DNA of 48,547 nt, taken from Chitinophagaceae bacterium (GTDB lineage Bacteria; Bacteroidota; Bacteroidia; Chitinophagales; Chitinophagaceae). Under the pieces are notes generated by a model. It was not told where the DNA came from. It searched no databases and saw nothing but the letters and a program-made list of their open reading frames with translations. Of the stretch, positions 7,986 through 17,410 are shown piece by piece. The position numbers and the translations under genes are program-made. Location: contig JAGQWM010000016.1 in the NCBI GenBank assembly GCA_020437365.1, positions 1-48,547 on the forward strand, given 5' to 3'. Each line of letters starts with the position of its first letter. The stretch's first letter is position 1.

Positions 7986-8669
7986 TTACCTCACCATAAA
8001 TTTGATACCGCCGATAACCTGCTCTACGTTGCCTGATTTTAATGCGCCATGAAATTCGGGCCGTTCTCTCGAATCGTACCAAAGAAAATTCACTGAGCCA
8101 ATTTGTTTGACTTTGCCACTTATATTTTTATCATCGAATGTAGTGTAGTAACTGATACGATTGGGGCCAATGGATTTTAATTTTCCCCGAATCGCTTCAT
8201 TTTCGAATGAATTATAATATTGAAGTTGTGTAGGCCCGGCCGATTTCAACTTTCCCCGAAGGGCTTCGTTTTCATAGCTGTCATAATATTGAAGCTGTGT
8301 ACGACCAATTGATTTTACCTTGCCGGCTTTCGTTGGTTGATCTGTTGCGTTGTAGTAATCAATAAAACAAGTGCCTATGCTTTTCACTTTTCCTTTGTTG
8401 GCTGCATTTCCTTCGGCACCAAATTTTTCTACCCTGCCCATATATTCTTGTAGTTTGCCCGGAAAATATTGATAAGAACCCTGGTTCCATATTTTTCCCC
8501 ATTCTATTATCTGCCCTTCGGGGGAAAGCCGGATGATAATATTTTGATCCGTAGTAAATGAAAAATATTTGAGGTCTGATCCATTTATAAATCTCACTTC
8601 ACTTAATGATTGTGCATTTGTAATGCTAACACAAAAAAATATAAAGAAAATGGTTGCAATCTTTTTCAT
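7986..8669 (-). CDS. Secreted protein of tandem 23-residue repeats
   Basis: I do not recognise the family. The protein has 227 residues with a signal peptide (positively charged start, hydrophobic core, ending ITNAQS). From about residue 90 it holds five consecutive units of exactly 23 residues, each opening with G-K-(V/L)-K-(S/Q)-(I/A)-G and carrying a central aromatic pair such as YY or WY. A sixth partial unit ends the protein. The pattern suggests a repetitive beta structure with one turn or hairpin per unit, which is an inference. It lies 30 bases upstream of the methyltransferase gene and 30 bases downstream of cbpM, on the same strand. Confidence 0.8.
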   Translation of the reverse strand: MKKIATIFFIFFCVSITNAQSLSEVRFINGSDLKYFSFTTDQNIIIRLSPEGQIIEWGKIWNQGSYQYFPGKLQEYMGRVEKFGAEGNAANKGKVKSIGTCFIDYYNATDQPTKAGKVKSIGRTQLQYYDSYENEALRGKLKSAGPTQLQYYNSFENEAIRGKLKSIGPNRISYYTTFDDKNISGKVKQIGSVNFLWYDSRERPEFHGALKSGNVEQVIGGIKFMVR

Positions 8670-8698
8670 TCGAAAATTATTTTTTGTACAATTTAAAT

Positions 8699-8992
8699 TT
8701 AATCTTCTAACAAACGTAATTTGTTTTTCAGGTAATTCATTTCTTCCTGCAACGCTGAAATTTTTTGCAGCAGATGCGAAATCGTCTCTATTCCTTCTAC
8801 ATTGATGTCCATATCGTAATACAGGTGAACATATTTTTCCATATCACCCACCTGTTCACTTTCCATGTAAAACTCATTTTCAATTTTAGTAAATTGTACC
8901 AATCCTGTTTCTCGGATTGCATCGGCAAAAGACAACTCAATTTCGTGGCTTTCACAAAATGTTGTTATGGAAATTAATTCTTTTGTTGCCAT
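8699..8992 (-). CDS. cbpM: Chaperone modulator CbpM
   Basis: The 97-residue protein has a MerR-like N-terminal helix-turn-helix region (EIELSFADAIRETGLV) and a C-terminal helix with heptad leucines (about 65-97). CbpM proteins bind the J-domain of CbpA and block its stimulation of DnaK. The gene directly follows cbpA with 10 bases between them, as in many bacteria. It is the last gene of the DUF2007 - pseudo-AAA - cbpA - cbpM unit. Confidence 0.8.
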   Translation of the reverse strand: MATKELISITTFCESHEIELSFADAIRETGLVQFTKIENEFYMESEQVGDMEKYVHLYYDMDINVEGIETISHLLQKISALQEEMNYLKNKLRLLED

Positions 8993-9002
8993 AATTGAAA
9001 TT

Positions 9003-9881
9003 TTAAAGTTCAGCTAATTTTTTAAATAATTCTTTTTGTTCAGCAGACAGCTTTGTGGGCAGTTTTACGGACCAGGTAATATATAAATCGCCAAATTCAT
9101 TTTCTTTTTTATATACCGGAAAACCTTTTCCTTTCAACCTGATTTTTGTACCATTTTGGGTTTCGGGTGGTATGGTCAGCTTCACTTGTCCATTCAGGGT
9201 TTCAATAATTTTTTCGCCTCCCAAAATGGCTTTGTACAAATCGATTTCTTCCGTGATATATAAATCGTTGCCGAGTCTTTTGTAGCGTTTATCATTTGGA
9301 ATAGAAAAGGTGATATACAGGTCACCGTTAGGACCTCCGTTGCTGCCCGGTGCACCATAACCGGTCAATTTTATTTTTTGCCCGTTTTCTACACCTGCCG
9401 GAATGGTTATCCTAATCGATTTGCCATCTACGGTTATCACTTGTTTATGCGTAGTAGCAGCGTCTTTCAAATGTATTTGCAATTCAGCCTGATAATCCGG
9501 GCCTTTAAATTTATGGGTTTGCCTGCGGCTGGAATGACCAAACATTGAATTAAAAAATTCAGAAAAATCTTCTTCAGAAAAATTTCCTTGAAAACTACTT
9601 TGCCGGGTTCCGGCTCTTTGTCTGCCAGCATTTTGAGCCTGTTCAAATTGATCGGCATGCTTCCAATCTTTGCCATACTGATCGTATTTTTTTCTTTTTT
9701 CCGGGTCGCTTAGCACTTCATTGGCTTCGTTGATTTTTTGAAATGTAGTATGTGCTTTTTTGTCGTCGGGATTCAGGTCAGGATGATATTTCCGTGCCAA
9801 CTTTCGATAGGCTTTTTTTATTTCATCCTGCGAAGCATTTTTTTCGATACCGAGAATTTTATAATAATCTATGAATTCCAT
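9003..9881 (-). CDS. cbpA: CbpA-type DnaJ-domain co-chaperone
   Basis: The protein has 292 residues. The J-domain covers about 1-70, with the DnaK-stimulating HPD at 33-35. A glycine/phenylalanine-poor linker follows, then two beta-rich substrate-binding domains (about 120-200 and 200-290) with the repeated [17 protein letters not shown] and [17 protein letters not shown] motifs. There is no CXXCXGXG zinc domain, which distinguishes it from DnaJ. Its ATG shares one base with the stop codon of the upstream pseudo-AAA gene (TAATG), which indicates translational coupling. The partner modulator CbpM follows. Confidence 0.93.
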   Translation of the reverse strand: MEFIDYYKILGIEKNASQDEIKKAYRKLARKYHPDLNPDDKKAHTTFQKINEANEVLSDPEKRKKYDQYGKDWKHADQFEQAQNAGRQRAGTRQSSFQGNFSEEDFSEFFNSMFGHSSRRQTHKFKGPDYQAELQIHLKDAATTHKQVITVDGKSIRITIPAGVENGQKIKLTGYGAPGSNGGPNGDLYITFSIPNDKRYKRLGNDLYITEEIDLYKAILGGEKIIETLNGQVKLTIPPETQNGTKIRLKGKGFPVYKKENEFGDLYITWSVKLPTKLSAEQKELFKKLAEL

Positions 9882-10471
9882 TAATCTCTATTGCTGATAA
9901 AAGTAAAATCTTTTAATAAAATATTATGACTGTTTTTCTTTTCGCGGCAGCGAATGATAACATCGCCATCGAATTCTTTTAACCGCGTTAAAAAATAACT
10001 GACTTCCTGGTTGGCATATTTATCATGTGCATCTTTTACTTGGGTTCTTTTACCGAATAAGGCATCGGCTTCGTCGAAAAATAATATCCAATTCTTTTGG
10101 GTTGCTTTATTAAATATTTTATCCAGGTTTTTTTCAGTTTCTCCAATAAATTTTTTACTGATTTCATTCATATTAATAATGCAAATTTCTTTATTCAACC
10201 TGAATGAAATCCATTCTAAAGAATGTAAGTAATTGTTCGTAAAATAATTCAAACGGATAGGTTTTTGTTTTTTAATAGCGATATTATCTATTACTAATTT
10301 TAACTGATTACCTGTTTGCTCATTGAGTCTTAAAGCCGACTTTTCAGATGGTATTTTAATGATTTTATTTGCATGCTCAAATGAAGAAGATTGAGTCATT
10401 CCAGTATTAAAATTGCAAATTCCAATAATGATGAATAAAAATGATTTAATAAACGATTTTAATTGAACCAT
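9881..10471 (-). CDS. Signal-peptide-bearing AAA-like protein without P-loop (pseudo-ATPase)
   Basis: From the ATG at 10471 the protein has 196 residues. I prefer this start over the one at 10519 because it begins five bases after the upstream stop and gives a clean signal peptide ([21 protein letters not shown]). The rest aligns by eye with the AAA domain found beside contractile injection systems. The segment [13 protein letters not shown], the Walker B motif [12 protein letters not shown] and the region [15 protein letters not shown] are well kept. The place of Walker A (GPPGTGKT in relatives) reads FTNNYLHS, so no P-loop remains. The sensor I asparagine and the C-terminal lid are missing. 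ATP hydrolysis is therefore unlikely. It is coupled to cbpA by a TAATG overlap. Confidence 0.75.
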   Translation of the reverse strand: MVQLKSFIKSFLFIIIGICNFNTGMTQSSSFEHANKIIKIPSEKSALRLNEQTGNQLKLVIDNIAIKKQKPIRLNYFTNNYLHSLEWISFRLNKEICIINMNEISKKFIGETEKNLDKIFNKATQKNWILFFDEADALFGKRTQVKDAHDKYANQEVSYFLTRLKEFDGDVIIRCREKKNSHNILLKDFTFISNRD

Positions 10472-10475
10472 GTAT

Positions 10476-10694
10476 TCAGCTTTTGTTTTCAAGAATTTGT
10501 GTTGCTTTTTCCAAATCATTGGAAAAAACTTTTAATTTAATACCCCCCATCGGGTTCATACCCATAATGTTTTCATCATGGAGAAATGATTCAATGCCCG
10601 CTTCTTTTAATTTTGTTTGCATGATTGCTGCTTCTGTAGCGTCGTAGTAAGTTCGTAATAATTCCAGCGATTCGCCTGTATGATGATTGTCCAT
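10476..10694 (-). CDS. DUF2007 domain protein
   Basis: The 72-residue protein has the DUF2007 pattern: LLRTYYDATEAAIMQTKLKEAGIESFLHDEN followed by a Met/Gly-rich loop and IKLKVFSNDLEKATQIL. It is short, soluble and ACT-like in fold, sometimes annotated as a signal-transducing protein, but its function is unknown. It is the first gene of the unit leading to the pseudo-AAA protein, CbpA and CbpM, with only four bases before the next start. Confidence 0.75.
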   Translation of the reverse strand: MDNHHTGESLELLRTYYDATEAAIMQTKLKEAGIESFLHDENIMGMNPMGGIKLKVFSNDLEKATQILENKS

Positions 10695-10829
10695 AAAAAA
10701 TGATTTCCTTAAAGGTACTTTAAATTTTAGTTTAGCAGTGTCGATTTTTGATCTTTCTAAAAAGTTTTAACCCAACTATCTTTTCCTTTCAAAACAGGTT
10801 TCTTATTTTTAGGATAATAAAATTTGTGT

Positions 10830-12062
10830 ATGAAAAAAGAGCCCTGTGTTTTTGGATGTTTAATTTTATTGAGCACAGTTGTTTTTGCTTGCAATGAAAC
10901 TTCTTCCTCATCGACTGCCATAAAGGATACGACAAAATTGCCTCCGGTAGAAACACATGCTCCGAATGCCGATTACAAACCGGCATTTACAGGACAAACC
11001 CGGGCTCCGGGTGCAATAACCACCACACCTTACAAAGTTGATTTGCTGGCAGAGCACATGGGCAGGCCCTGGGCTATTATTCCATTACCCGACGGACGAT
11101 TACTCATTACCGAAAAATCTGGTTATATGTTGATTGTAACGGCAACGGGACAATTTGTAAAAAAGATTACAGGCTTTCCTGCTGTTGCTTCTTCCGGTCA
11201 GGGTGGTATGCTTGATGTGGCCTTAGATCCGGATTTTACAAAAAACAAAATGATATACTGGTCATTTTCAGAAGAACAAGGCGATAAAAACCTGACTGCT
11301 GTTGCCAAAGGAAAATTGGATGAAGCCCAAGGCAAAATAATTCAGCCTGTTGTTATTTTCAGGGCTACACCGGCGATGGACAGCCGTTTGCATTTTGGCT
11401 CCAGGTTGATTTTTGATAAAACACAAAACCTGATTGTGACGACCGGCGAACGTTCTATTCTTGCCGGCAGGCGCCAGGCTCAATTGCTGAGTTCGGGTTT
11501 GGGAAAGATTTTCAGAATTACAAAAGACGGAAAACCAGCTCCCGGCAATCCATTTTTAAACAAGCCGGGTAGTATGCCCGAAATTTATGCTTATGGTATT
11601 CGCAATGCACAAAGCCTGGATATTCATCCGGTAACCGGCGAATTGTGGGAAGCCGAATTTGGCCCTCGTGGCGGCGATGAACTCAATGTGATTCAGGCCG
11701 GAAAAGATTACGGTTGGCCAACTATTACTTACGGCATTGAATACAGTGGAGGAAAAGTAGGCGCCGGCATTCAACAAAAACAAGGTATGGAACAACCAGT
11801 TTATTATTGGGATCCTGTCCTCTCTCCTTCCGGAATGGTTTTTTATAAAGGCAATGCTATTCCGGAATGGAAAAATAATTTATTTATCGGCGGACTGAGC
11901 GGCTCACATATTGCCCGTTTAATTATCAATGGACATAAAGTTGTAGGCGAAGAAAGATTGTTGGAAAATAAAGGTGAAAGATTTCGGGATATTACTTACC
12001 TGAACGGAAAATTATATACGGTTACTGATAGCGGTAAATTATATTGCATCCGTAAAAAATAA
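10830..12062 (+). CDS. PQQ-dependent aldose sugar dehydrogenase, lipoprotein
   Basis: The protein has 410 residues from the ATG at 10830; a TTG two codons earlier is less likely. The signal ends in STVVFAC, a lipobox. A six-bladed propeller of the soluble glucose dehydrogenase/YliI type follows. Visible motifs are MGRPWAIIPLPDGRLLITEKSG, GGMLDVALDPDF, a LHFGSRLIF segment with the expected catalytic His, VTTGER, YAYGIRNAQSL, GPRGGDELN and SPSGMVFYKG. It should oxidise aldoses using PQQ in the periplasm and pass electrons to the respiratory chain. No PQQ synthesis genes lie in the window, so the cofactor may be imported. Confidence 0.88.
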   Translation: MKKEPCVFGCLILLSTVVFACNETSSSSTAIKDTTKLPPVETHAPNADYKPAFTGQTRAPGAITTTPYKVDLLAEHMGRPWAIIPLPDGRLLITEKSGYMLIVTATGQFVKKITGFPAVASSGQGGMLDVALDPDFTKNKMIYWSFSEEQGDKNLTAVAKGKLDEAQGKIIQPVVIFRATPAMDSRLHFGSRLIFDKTQNLIVTTGERSILAGRRQAQLLSSGLGKIFRITKDGKPAPGNPFLNKPGSMPEIYAYGIRNAQSLDIHPVTGELWEAEFGPRGGDELNVIQAGKDYGWPTITYGIEYSGGKVGAGIQQKQGMEQPVYYWDPVLSPSGMVFYKGNAIPEWKNNLFIGGLSGSHIARLIINGHKVVGEERLLENKGERFRDITYLNGKLYTVTDSGKLYCIRKK

Positions 12063-12075
12063 AGATGGGCAATCA

Positions 12076-12549
12076 TTATTTTTTTGCTTTATAGATTTTC
12101 CAGAAATAAATAATAGCCGTCATTATATCTTCTTCTGATTTGTTTTGCGTATTTGTTAATGCTATTTTTTTACGAAAGCCGCTTGTATTATTGGGTTTTA
12201 AATGCTCGATGACCAAGACAAAATTATCCTGAATACTGATGGTCTTTTTCTTTTGATTGATATATGCATTTAAAAAATACGGCCAGGTAGTTACCAGGTT
12301 TTCTCTTTCATAAATTCCTGTTTTGTTGATGCGGATATACACCGTGTTTTGCTTTGCTTTTCTAAAAAAATAAATAGCGGGAATAATAACCAATGCATAA
12401 AGAAGTTGAGTGTATTCCTGTTTTTTTAAGCCAATTAATAAGAAATGGATGATGGCATAAATACATAATGCAAGACAGGCGAATGCAAGAACATAAACCA
12501 AAGCTTTTTCTTCTTTGACTTCGAATTCAGTGTCAGGTTGCAAATTCAT
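12076..12549 (-). CDS. Small membrane protein of unknown function
   Basis: The 157-residue protein has two membrane segments close together (about 19-40 and 46-61) followed by a soluble part with alternating hydrophobic strands (VYIRINKTGIYERE, TISIQDNFVLVIEHL) and a final amphipathic helix. This resembles membrane proteins with a PH-like domain, but I do not recognise the family. It lies 34 bases upstream of hutU on the same strand and is convergent with the sugar dehydrogenase gene, ending 14 bases away. Confidence 0.65.
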   Translation of the reverse strand: MNLQPDTEFEVKEEKALVYVLAFACLALCIYAIIHFLLIGLKKQEYTQLLYALVIIPAIYFFRKAKQNTVYIRINKTGIYERENLVTTWPYFLNAYINQKKKTISIQDNFVLVIEHLKPNNTSGFRKKIALTNTQNKSEEDIMTAIIYFWKIYKAKK

Positions 12550-12583
12550 AATTCCTGGTTGAAATGCATTTTGAAAATGGACT

Positions 12584-14314
12584 TTAAAGTTGTTCTATGT
12601 TATCCAGTCCATTTTCTTTCAATGTTTTCCTGGCGAGTTCATAACCTGCATCAGCATGACGGATAACGCCCATTCCGGGGTCGTTGCGCAATACTCTTTT
12701 CAATCTTGCTTCGGCATCAGCAGTTCCGTCTGCTACAATCACCATTCCGGCATGAATGCTATAGCCCATGCCTACACCGCCGCCATGATGCAGGGAAACC
12801 CAACTTGCACCGCCGGCTGTATTGACCAATGCATTTAAAATAGGCCAATCTGCCACAGCATCGGAACCGTCTTTCATTGATTCTGTTTCGCGGTTCGGGC
12901 TGGCAACTGAGCCGGTATCCAAATGATCACGGCCAATAACAATTGGTGCTTTTACTTTTCCGGTTTTTACCAATTCATTGAAAGCCAATCCTGCTTTTTC
13001 TCTTTCACCTTGGCCGAGCCAACAAATCCGGGCAGGTAATCCCTGGTAAGCAATTTTTTCTTTGGCCAGTTTCAGCCAACGCATCAACCCTTTATTTTCA
13101 GGAAAAAGATTTTGAATGACTTCATCTGTGGCATCAATATCTTTTGGGTCGCCGCTGAGGGCTGCCCAACGAAAAGGGCCTTTACCTTCGCAAAATAAAG
13201 GACGGATATATGCCGGAACGAAACCGGGAAAAGCAAAACAATCATGAGAAGTAAGCCTGGAATAATGAGATTTACTTTCCAAATCACTGCTCTTGACTAC
13301 AGATTTTTCGTACTCATCAGCTCTTGCTCTTATATTATTTCCGTAATCAAAAGTAATAGCACCTTTATCCATCAATTGCAACATGTATTGCACATGCAGG
13401 AACATACTTTCATAACTGCGTTGTAAATATTCTTCGGGGTTTTCATTTCTCAAAACATTGGCTTGTTCATTTGTCAATGTGTGTGGAATATATCCTATCA
13501 ATGGGTCATGTGCCGAAGTTTGATCTGTTACGGTGTCAGGTATCAAATCTCTTTTTAATAAACTTTCTAATAAGTGAACAGCATTGCAATGCACTCCAAT
13601 ACTTTTGGCAGTACCGGATTTTTTATAGCTGATCGCTTTATCTATCGCTTCATCTATGTCTGTATATTTTTCATCCAGATATTTTGTTTCAATGCGTTTG
13701 TCAATTCGCCATTCTTCCACTTCAGCCACCAAGGCTACACCTTCATTCATGGTAATGGCCAATGGTTGTGCACCACCCATGCCGCCAAGTCCTGCCGTTA
13801 CATTTAAAGTACCTTTGAGGCTGCCGTTAAAATCTTTATTGGCGATGGCTGCATAGGTTTCGTAAGTGCCCTGAACTATTCCTTGCGATCCGATATAAAT
13901 CCAACTACCCGCAGTCATTTGTCCAAACATCATCAAGCCTTTTTTCTCTAAAATATCAAAATGTTCCCAATTGGCCCAGTTAGGCACCAATTGCGAATTG
14001 CTGATTAAAACTCTCGGTGCATCTTTATGTGTTTTTAAAATGCCTACCGGTTTTCCGGATTGAATCAACAGGGATTCATCATTTTCTAAAATTTTTAATG
14101 CAGCAATAATTTTGTCTAACGCTTCAAAATTGCGGGCAGCTTTTCCCCTTCCGCCATAAACAATTAATTCGTCAGGCCTTTCCGCCACTTCCGGGTTCAG
14201 GTTATTCAATAACATTCTTAAGGCAGCTTCCTGTATCCATCCCTTGCAGGAAAGTTGGTTTCCGGTTGGTGTTTTGTATTTCACCGCATCGTATCGTTTT
14301 GTGGTCGTACTCAT
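12584..14314 (-). CDS. hutU: Urocanate hydratase
   Basis: This enzyme carries out the second step of histidine degradation, hydrating urocanate to imidazolonepropionate with tightly bound NAD+ acting as an electrophile. It is 576 residues. The N-terminal [11 protein letters not shown] (53-63), [24 protein letters not shown] (about 130-153), NAD-binding [10 protein letters not shown] (175-184) and the later conserved [17 protein letters not shown] and [11 protein letters not shown] segments are all present. It is slightly longer than the common 550-560. The hutH gene lies nearby on the same strand but is separated by deoD in the opposite orientation. hutI and hutG are not in the window. Confidence 0.96.
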   Translation of the reverse strand: MSTTTKRYDAVKYKTPTGNQLSCKGWIQEAALRMLLNNLNPEVAERPDELIVYGGRGKAARNFEALDKIIAALKILENDESLLIQSGKPVGILKTHKDAPRVLISNSQLVPNWANWEHFDILEKKGLMMFGQMTAGSWIYIGSQGIVQGTYETYAAIANKDFNGSLKGTLNVTAGLGGMGGAQPLAITMNEGVALVAEVEEWRIDKRIETKYLDEKYTDIDEAIDKAISYKKSGTAKSIGVHCNAVHLLESLLKRDLIPDTVTDQTSAHDPLIGYIPHTLTNEQANVLRNENPEEYLQRSYESMFLHVQYMLQLMDKGAITFDYGNNIRARADEYEKSVVKSSDLESKSHYSRLTSHDCFAFPGFVPAYIRPLFCEGKGPFRWAALSGDPKDIDATDEVIQNLFPENKGLMRWLKLAKEKIAYQGLPARICWLGQGEREKAGLAFNELVKTGKVKAPIVIGRDHLDTGSVASPNRETESMKDGSDAVADWPILNALVNTAGGASWVSLHHGGGVGMGYSIHAGMVIVADGTADAEARLKRVLRNDPGMGVIRHADAGYELARKTLKENGLDNIEQL

Positions 14315-14453
14315 AATGTAAATTTATTGAAGTAAAAAACTATATTAGTGATTGTCAACGCAACATCTATTGATTTGTTTATAAAGTATAGATTGACTGC
14401 AAAAATCGTAATTCACAAAGAATTAAATATCTTCAATCAAAATTAAGTATAAA

Positions 14454-15161
14454 ATGAGTATCCATATTAGCGCAGCAAAAGGAGATATTGCACCGATTGT
14501 TTTGATGCCCGGCGACCCGTTGCGGGCCAAGTATATAGCTGATAATTTTCTGACTGATGTAAAACTGGTCAATAGTGTCCGAAATGCATTTTATTTTACG
14601 GGTCAGTATAAAAACAAAGCCATTAGTGTTGGTGCCAGTGGAATGGGTTGCCCTTCTATCGGAATTTATTCTTATGAATTGTACAATGAATATGATGTAG
14701 AATGTATCATCCGTGTGGGAACTTGTGGTGCTTATACAACGGATCTGCGACTTTTTGATATTATTAATGTAGAAAGAGCATTCAGCGAATCTACTTATGC
14801 ATTACATGCATTTGGTATTGAAGGTGATCATTTATACCACGAAGGAAAAATCTATAAAGCCATCAATGACACAGCCGCGAAAAAAGGAATGCATATTATT
14901 AAAGGTGCTATTCACTCCAGCGATATTTTTTACAGGGCAAAACCCGGCACGCCACCGATTGCCGAAAAAAATAATTGTGTGGCTGTGGAAATGGAATCTT
15001 TTGCTTTATTTGCCAACGCAAAATATTTACAAAAATCAGCAGCTACTTTATTGACTGTTTCAGATATTATTCCAACGCATGAACAAATGTCTTCAGCTGA
15101 CCGGGAAAAAGCTTTGAAAGATATGATGGAACTGGCACTGGAAACTGTATTGGACTTTTAA
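14454..15161 (+). CDS. deoD: Purine-nucleoside phosphorylase, DeoD type
   Basis: The protein has 235 residues and matches the hexameric DeoD family. It splits purine (deoxy)nucleosides with phosphate. Motifs are MPGDPLRAKYIADNFL near the N-terminus, VGASGMGCPSIGIYSYEL, IRVGTCGAY (phosphate and ribose site), AVEMESFALFA, and SDII with the catalytic Asp. No signal peptide is present. It sits between hutU and hutH on the opposite strand, and its stop codon is one base from that of hutH. Confidence 0.95.
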   Translation: MSIHISAAKGDIAPIVLMPGDPLRAKYIADNFLTDVKLVNSVRNAFYFTGQYKNKAISVGASGMGCPSIGIYSYELYNEYDVECIIRVGTCGAYTTDLRLFDIINVERAFSESTYALHAFGIEGDHLYHEGKIYKAINDTAAKKGMHIIKGAIHSSDIFYRAKPGTPPIAEKNNCVAVEMESFALFANAKYLQKSAATLLTVSDIIPTHEQMSSADREKALKDMMELALETVLDF

Positions 15162-15162
15162 A

Positions 15163-16725
15163 TTACAAAGCAAATTGTTCAAACCCTTTATGCAGCATTT
15201 GCTTTTTGTCAATAGCAAAGGCATTTATTTTTTCGACAAATGAGAAATCGGTGATAATTTTCGTTACGGCATTAATATCATTGGCAAATATCCGGTCTTC
15301 TTCTGCGAAGCTCACAAATTCACGGACATAGTCATGCGCAAATTCCAATAAAACAGAACTTTTTAATGGCCTTCTGAATTCAATTGCCTGGCAGGCAGAT
15401 AACAATTCAATGGCAATGATTTGTTCTAAATTTTCCAACACACGGTAAAGTTTACGGCCGCTGATGCTGCCCATGCTCACATGATCTTCCTGTCCCAAAG
15501 AAGTAGGAATACTATCGGCACTGGCCGGAAAACACAAGGTTTTATTTTCTGTCACCAATGCAGCAGTTGTGTATTGCGGAATCATAAAGCCACTATTGAG
15601 GCCGACATCCTGCATCAATAAAAGTGGCAAACCCCATTTCCCTTCTAAAAGTAAATAGGAACGGCGGTCGGAAATATTCCCGATTTCAGCTGCAGCAAAA
15701 CAACAATAATCTAATGGTAATGCCAGCGGCTGTCCATGAAAATTGCCCCCACTGACGGTGTCTTCCGCACTTAAAATAATCGGATTATCTGTAACCGCAT
15801 TCAGTTCTGTAACTGTTACTTCTTTCAAATGTAACCAGGCATTTCTGCTGGCTCCATGCACTTGCGGCATACAACGTAGTGAATAAGGATCCTGCACACG
15901 GCCACAATCAATATGACTTTGCATAATAGCGGAATCGCTTAATAATATTCTTAAACGCTGTGCTACCAGTTGATTCCCGGCAAAAGGACGTAATTGATGC
16001 AATCTTTCATCGAACGGAGCTTTTGTTCCCGTCAATGCTTCTAAACTCATAGCTCCAATAATATCTGCTGCCTCCAGGCAGTTGTGCATTTTTTGAATGG
16101 CTTTGACCGCAAAAGCCGCAATAAATTGAGTTCCGTTGATTAATGCTAAGCCTTCTTTTGGCCCAAGGTTTATAGCTGTTAATTGAAATTGATCTAAAAT
16201 TTCTTTGGCGTCCTGTTTTTTCCCTTTGTAAAAAACTTCACCCAAGCCTAATAAGGGTAAAAACAAATGTGCCAGTGGTGCCAAATCGCCGGAGGCACCT
16301 ACACTTCCTTTTTCCGGTACTACAGGAATGATGTCCTGATCAATATGCCAGATGATTCTTTCTAAAGTGGAAAGTTGTACACCACTGTATCCTTGCGATA
16401 AAGCATGTACTTTGATAATCATCATGAGTTTGGCTATTTCCTCCGGGATTGCCTCTCCCACTCCAACACTATGGCTTTGTAAAATTTTATATTGTAAGAG
16501 TGCTGTATCTTCTTTGGAAATGGCTGTATTGGCCAAAATGCCAAACCCGGTATTTACACCATAAACAGTTCTGCCGTTGGCAACAATTTTTTGTACCTCA
16601 TCATGACTGGCTTTAATTTTTTGAATGGCTGCAGCAGTTAATTTGCCTTGTATTTCGCCACGGGCAATTTGCAAGGCAATGCCGATAGTCAATTGCTCTA
16701 TTCCGTATGAAAAAGTAGAAGCCAT
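15163..16725 (-). CDS. hutH: Histidine ammonia-lyase
   Basis: This enzyme carries out the first step of histidine degradation, releasing ammonia to give urocanate. The self-forming MIO cofactor triad ASG lies at 144-146 within GSVGASGDLAPLAHL. Other family motifs are YGVNTGFG, the NGTQF segment and the C-terminal EDHVSMGS region. I use the ATG at 16725 (520 residues) rather than a TTG seven codons earlier, because MASTFSYGIEQL aligns with normal family starts. It is convergent with deoD with practically no gap. Confidence 0.95.
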   Translation of the reverse strand: MASTFSYGIEQLTIGIALQIARGEIQGKLTAAAIQKIKASHDEVQKIVANGRTVYGVNTGFGILANTAISKEDTALLQYKILQSHSVGVGEAIPEEIAKLMMIIKVHALSQGYSGVQLSTLERIIWHIDQDIIPVVPEKGSVGASGDLAPLAHLFLPLLGLGEVFYKGKKQDAKEILDQFQLTAINLGPKEGLALINGTQFIAAFAVKAIQKMHNCLEAADIIGAMSLEALTGTKAPFDERLHQLRPFAGNQLVAQRLRILLSDSAIMQSHIDCGRVQDPYSLRCMPQVHGASRNAWLHLKEVTVTELNAVTDNPIILSAEDTVSGGNFHGQPLALPLDYCCFAAAEIGNISDRRSYLLLEGKWGLPLLLMQDVGLNSGFMIPQYTTAALVTENKTLCFPASADSIPTSLGQEDHVSMGSISGRKLYRVLENLEQIIAIELLSACQAIEFRRPLKSSVLLEFAHDYVREFVSFAEEDRIFANDINAVTKIITDFSFVEKINAFAIDKKQMLHKGFEQFAL

Positions 16726-16861
16726 TCTTTGGGTTTTGGCCTGCAATTTAAAATATTTGTAGCTTCAAAATAAAAATCATTGCCATTGTAGTTTTTGCAA
16801 CGTATTTTGAATTAATTGTATCTTAAAAGCTGAATCTACTTTTTACCCAAAAATCAAGGCC

Positions 16862-17386
16862 ATGCGTTATTTTTTTCTATCTGTCTTTTTAATTTCTTGT
16901 TTGCCGAATATCTATGCACAAAAAAAAGGGAAAGAAGTGGCCATCAGTAACTCCGGTTGTACGGTAGAAGTTATTTGTTTTCCCGGCCGCTTCGATGTGT
17001 ATGATATGTATGATGGAGCCACGGTATATGCCGATGATTGCCTGAAAGATGATATTTATTATGGGATTTATTGTATTAAATTTCGCAATCCGATTATCAG
17101 TCTGGACGCTGCTGAAGATTCAACAATTGCCTATCTTGATTTTTTAAAACTTGATTTAGGCATTCACAAAGCCAAAGGGTACGACAAAGGCCATCATTTG
17201 CATGGCGATAAAAATACGAGAGGCGTATTCGATACCTGGGAAGACCTGGAAAAAAATGAATGGAAAGTGAGGGCTTGGACCAATCGGCAATTTATTTGTA
17301 TTCTTCACATGCATAGCGATAAAGAATTGCCCGATAAAAAAGTTGATATTTTTTTAAATGGCTTGCAGTTTCCCGATAAAAATTAA
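16862..17386 (+). CDS. Secreted cysteine-containing protein, paralogue A
   Basis: The 174-residue protein has a signal peptide (hydrophobic core ending NIYAQ). I do not recognise the family. The mature part has four cysteines spaced SGC, EVIC, DDC and YC, then an AYLDFLK helix, a KNTRGVFDTWED segment and a C-terminal W-K-V-R-A-W-T-N strand. The following gene encodes a clear paralogue with the same cysteines and the same blocks. The two genes are 24 bases apart and probably cotranscribed. The paired cysteines suggest two disulfides in a protein exported to the periplasm or beyond. Confidence 0.8.
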   Translation: MRYFFLSVFLISCLPNIYAQKKGKEVAISNSGCTVEVICFPGRFDVYDMYDGATVYADDCLKDDIYYGIYCIKFRNPIISLDAAEDSTIAYLDFLKLDLGIHKAKGYDKGHHLHGDKNTRGVFDTWEDLEKNEWKVRAWTNRQFICILHMHSDKELPDKKVDIFLNGLQFPDKN

Positions 17387-17410
17387 TTTTCCCTTACTTA
17401 TTTTTGTATA

